The position numbers and the translations under genes are program-made. The notes under the pieces are model-generated. The model was not told the origin of the DNA, made no database searches, and saw only the letters and a program-made list of their open reading frames with translations. DNA of 16,280 nt from Leptolyngbyaceae cyanobacterium SM1_3_5 (GTDB lineage: Bacteria > Cyanobacteriota > Cyanobacteriia > Elainellales > Elainellaceae), in the NCBI GenBank assembly GCA_012031475.1, contig JAAUTJ010000030.1, positions 1-16,280 on the forward strand. The letters run 5' to 3'. Below, piece after piece: positions 16,001 to 16,280 of this stretch (its first letter is position 1; each line of letters starts with the position of its first letter).

Positions 16001-16280
16001 ATACAAATTCAAGAAACTTTATCGCATCAGTCATTCCGAGAAAAGTTCTATGTGGTCATTCTCTTCTAGTATCTGGAGGATTTGACGAAGACCGTAGAGC
16101 ATTACTTGTTATATGTGCATTTTTTAATAGCTTCGTGTTAGATAACGCAATTAAGGCAAGGATTGCACGCAATGTGAGTATGTTTCACATTTATCAGTTA
16201 ACAGTGCCGAGGCTTCAAGTAGGCGATCGCTCTTCGCAGAAATCGTAGAACGTGCAGCCAAACTGATCTGCACCACGCCC
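13007..16280 (+). CDS. Eco57I-type N6-adenine DNA methyltransferase (type IIG/BREX/DISARM-like), frameshifted twice and running off the right edge
   Basis: The protein opens MSFDFQKSRQHLQDFDFGNLF, followed by a domain reading FDRVMIAELSGVVVYEIRG. It then shows the methyltransferase core: GAYYTRPE (334-341), the SAM-binding motif DPACGSGAF (397-405), NLYGVDI (458-464) and the catalytic NPPW (675-678). The remainder should contain the target-recognition region. The first frame ends at 15148 and the second covers 15142-16248. Adding one A to the A5 run near 15094-15098 joins DKLIRK to KKIDIQTWEKQRDKL. A third frame, from about 16231, reads FAEIVERAAKLICTTP to the window edge, so the stop at 16248 is also artificial (repaired by one T near 16233). 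No strong ribosome site precedes 13007. It probably protects host DNA for the helicase; the true end lies outside the window. Confidence 0.88.

Noticed and set aside
1..16280. Frequent GCGATCGC sites as binding sites for a specific regulator
   Set aside because: They are HIP1, a genome-wide cyanobacterial repeat; useful for identifying the organism and recent imports but not a local regulatory signal.

Overview
The window is cyanobacterial DNA. The octamer GCGATCGC (HIP1) and its core CGATCG recur throughout, the gene families are typical of filamentous cyanobacteria (a Mo-dependent nitrogenase C-terminal family tail, XisH/XisI, type V-K CAST-like TnsB), and base composition is near 50% GC. 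No rRNA, tRNA or CRISPR array was seen. The left part looks like ordinary chromosome; from about 3.0 kb rightward it looks like an accessory or defence island.

Layout. 1-2950: the tail of a Mo-dependent nitrogenase C-terminal family gene, a VOC-fold protein, a DUF924 protein and an FAD-dependent oxidoreductase. 3001-3269: two small non-coding inverted-repeat (MITE-like) elements, then the 3' end of a minus-strand RTX/calcium-binding-type gene. 3516-6090: a graveyard of Tn7-like/type V-K CAST remnants. Four transposon left ends, each marked by clustered TnsB-site-like repeats, all face the same way and are associated with three separate tnsB fragments. No tnsC, tniQ, cas12k, CRISPR or right end is visible. 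6089-7667: an N-terminally lost, unrecognised Gln-rich protein and two small secreted proteins in a tight row. 7598-8681: a ParA ATPase plus ribbon-helix-helix protein bracketed by two identical 16-bp near-palindromes. 8772 to the right edge: a putative restriction/defence operon made of a PLD-nuclease/SNF2 helicase, XisH, XisI and a large Eco57I-type adenine methyltransferase that runs off the window.

How the parts may work together. The helicase (nuclease plus motor) and the methyltransferase look like the cutting and protecting arms of a restriction system. XisH has a PD-(D/E)XK nuclease signature and sits with XisI between them with translational coupling, so the pair is probably part of the system. 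The second palindrome lies about 90 bp before the helicase start, so the ParA/RHH module may also control this operon.

Caution on broken genes. At least six, probably seven, reading-frame breaks can each be repaired by adding one base, six of them in or beside a homopolymer and all in the same direction (about 1801, 2387, 3465, 7113, 10561, 15094, 16231). This is more like systematic homopolymer undercalling in the assembly than decay, so the oxidoreductase, helicase and methyltransferase are probably intact in the organism. The tnsB fragments are different: they end at real junctions and carry large deletions.
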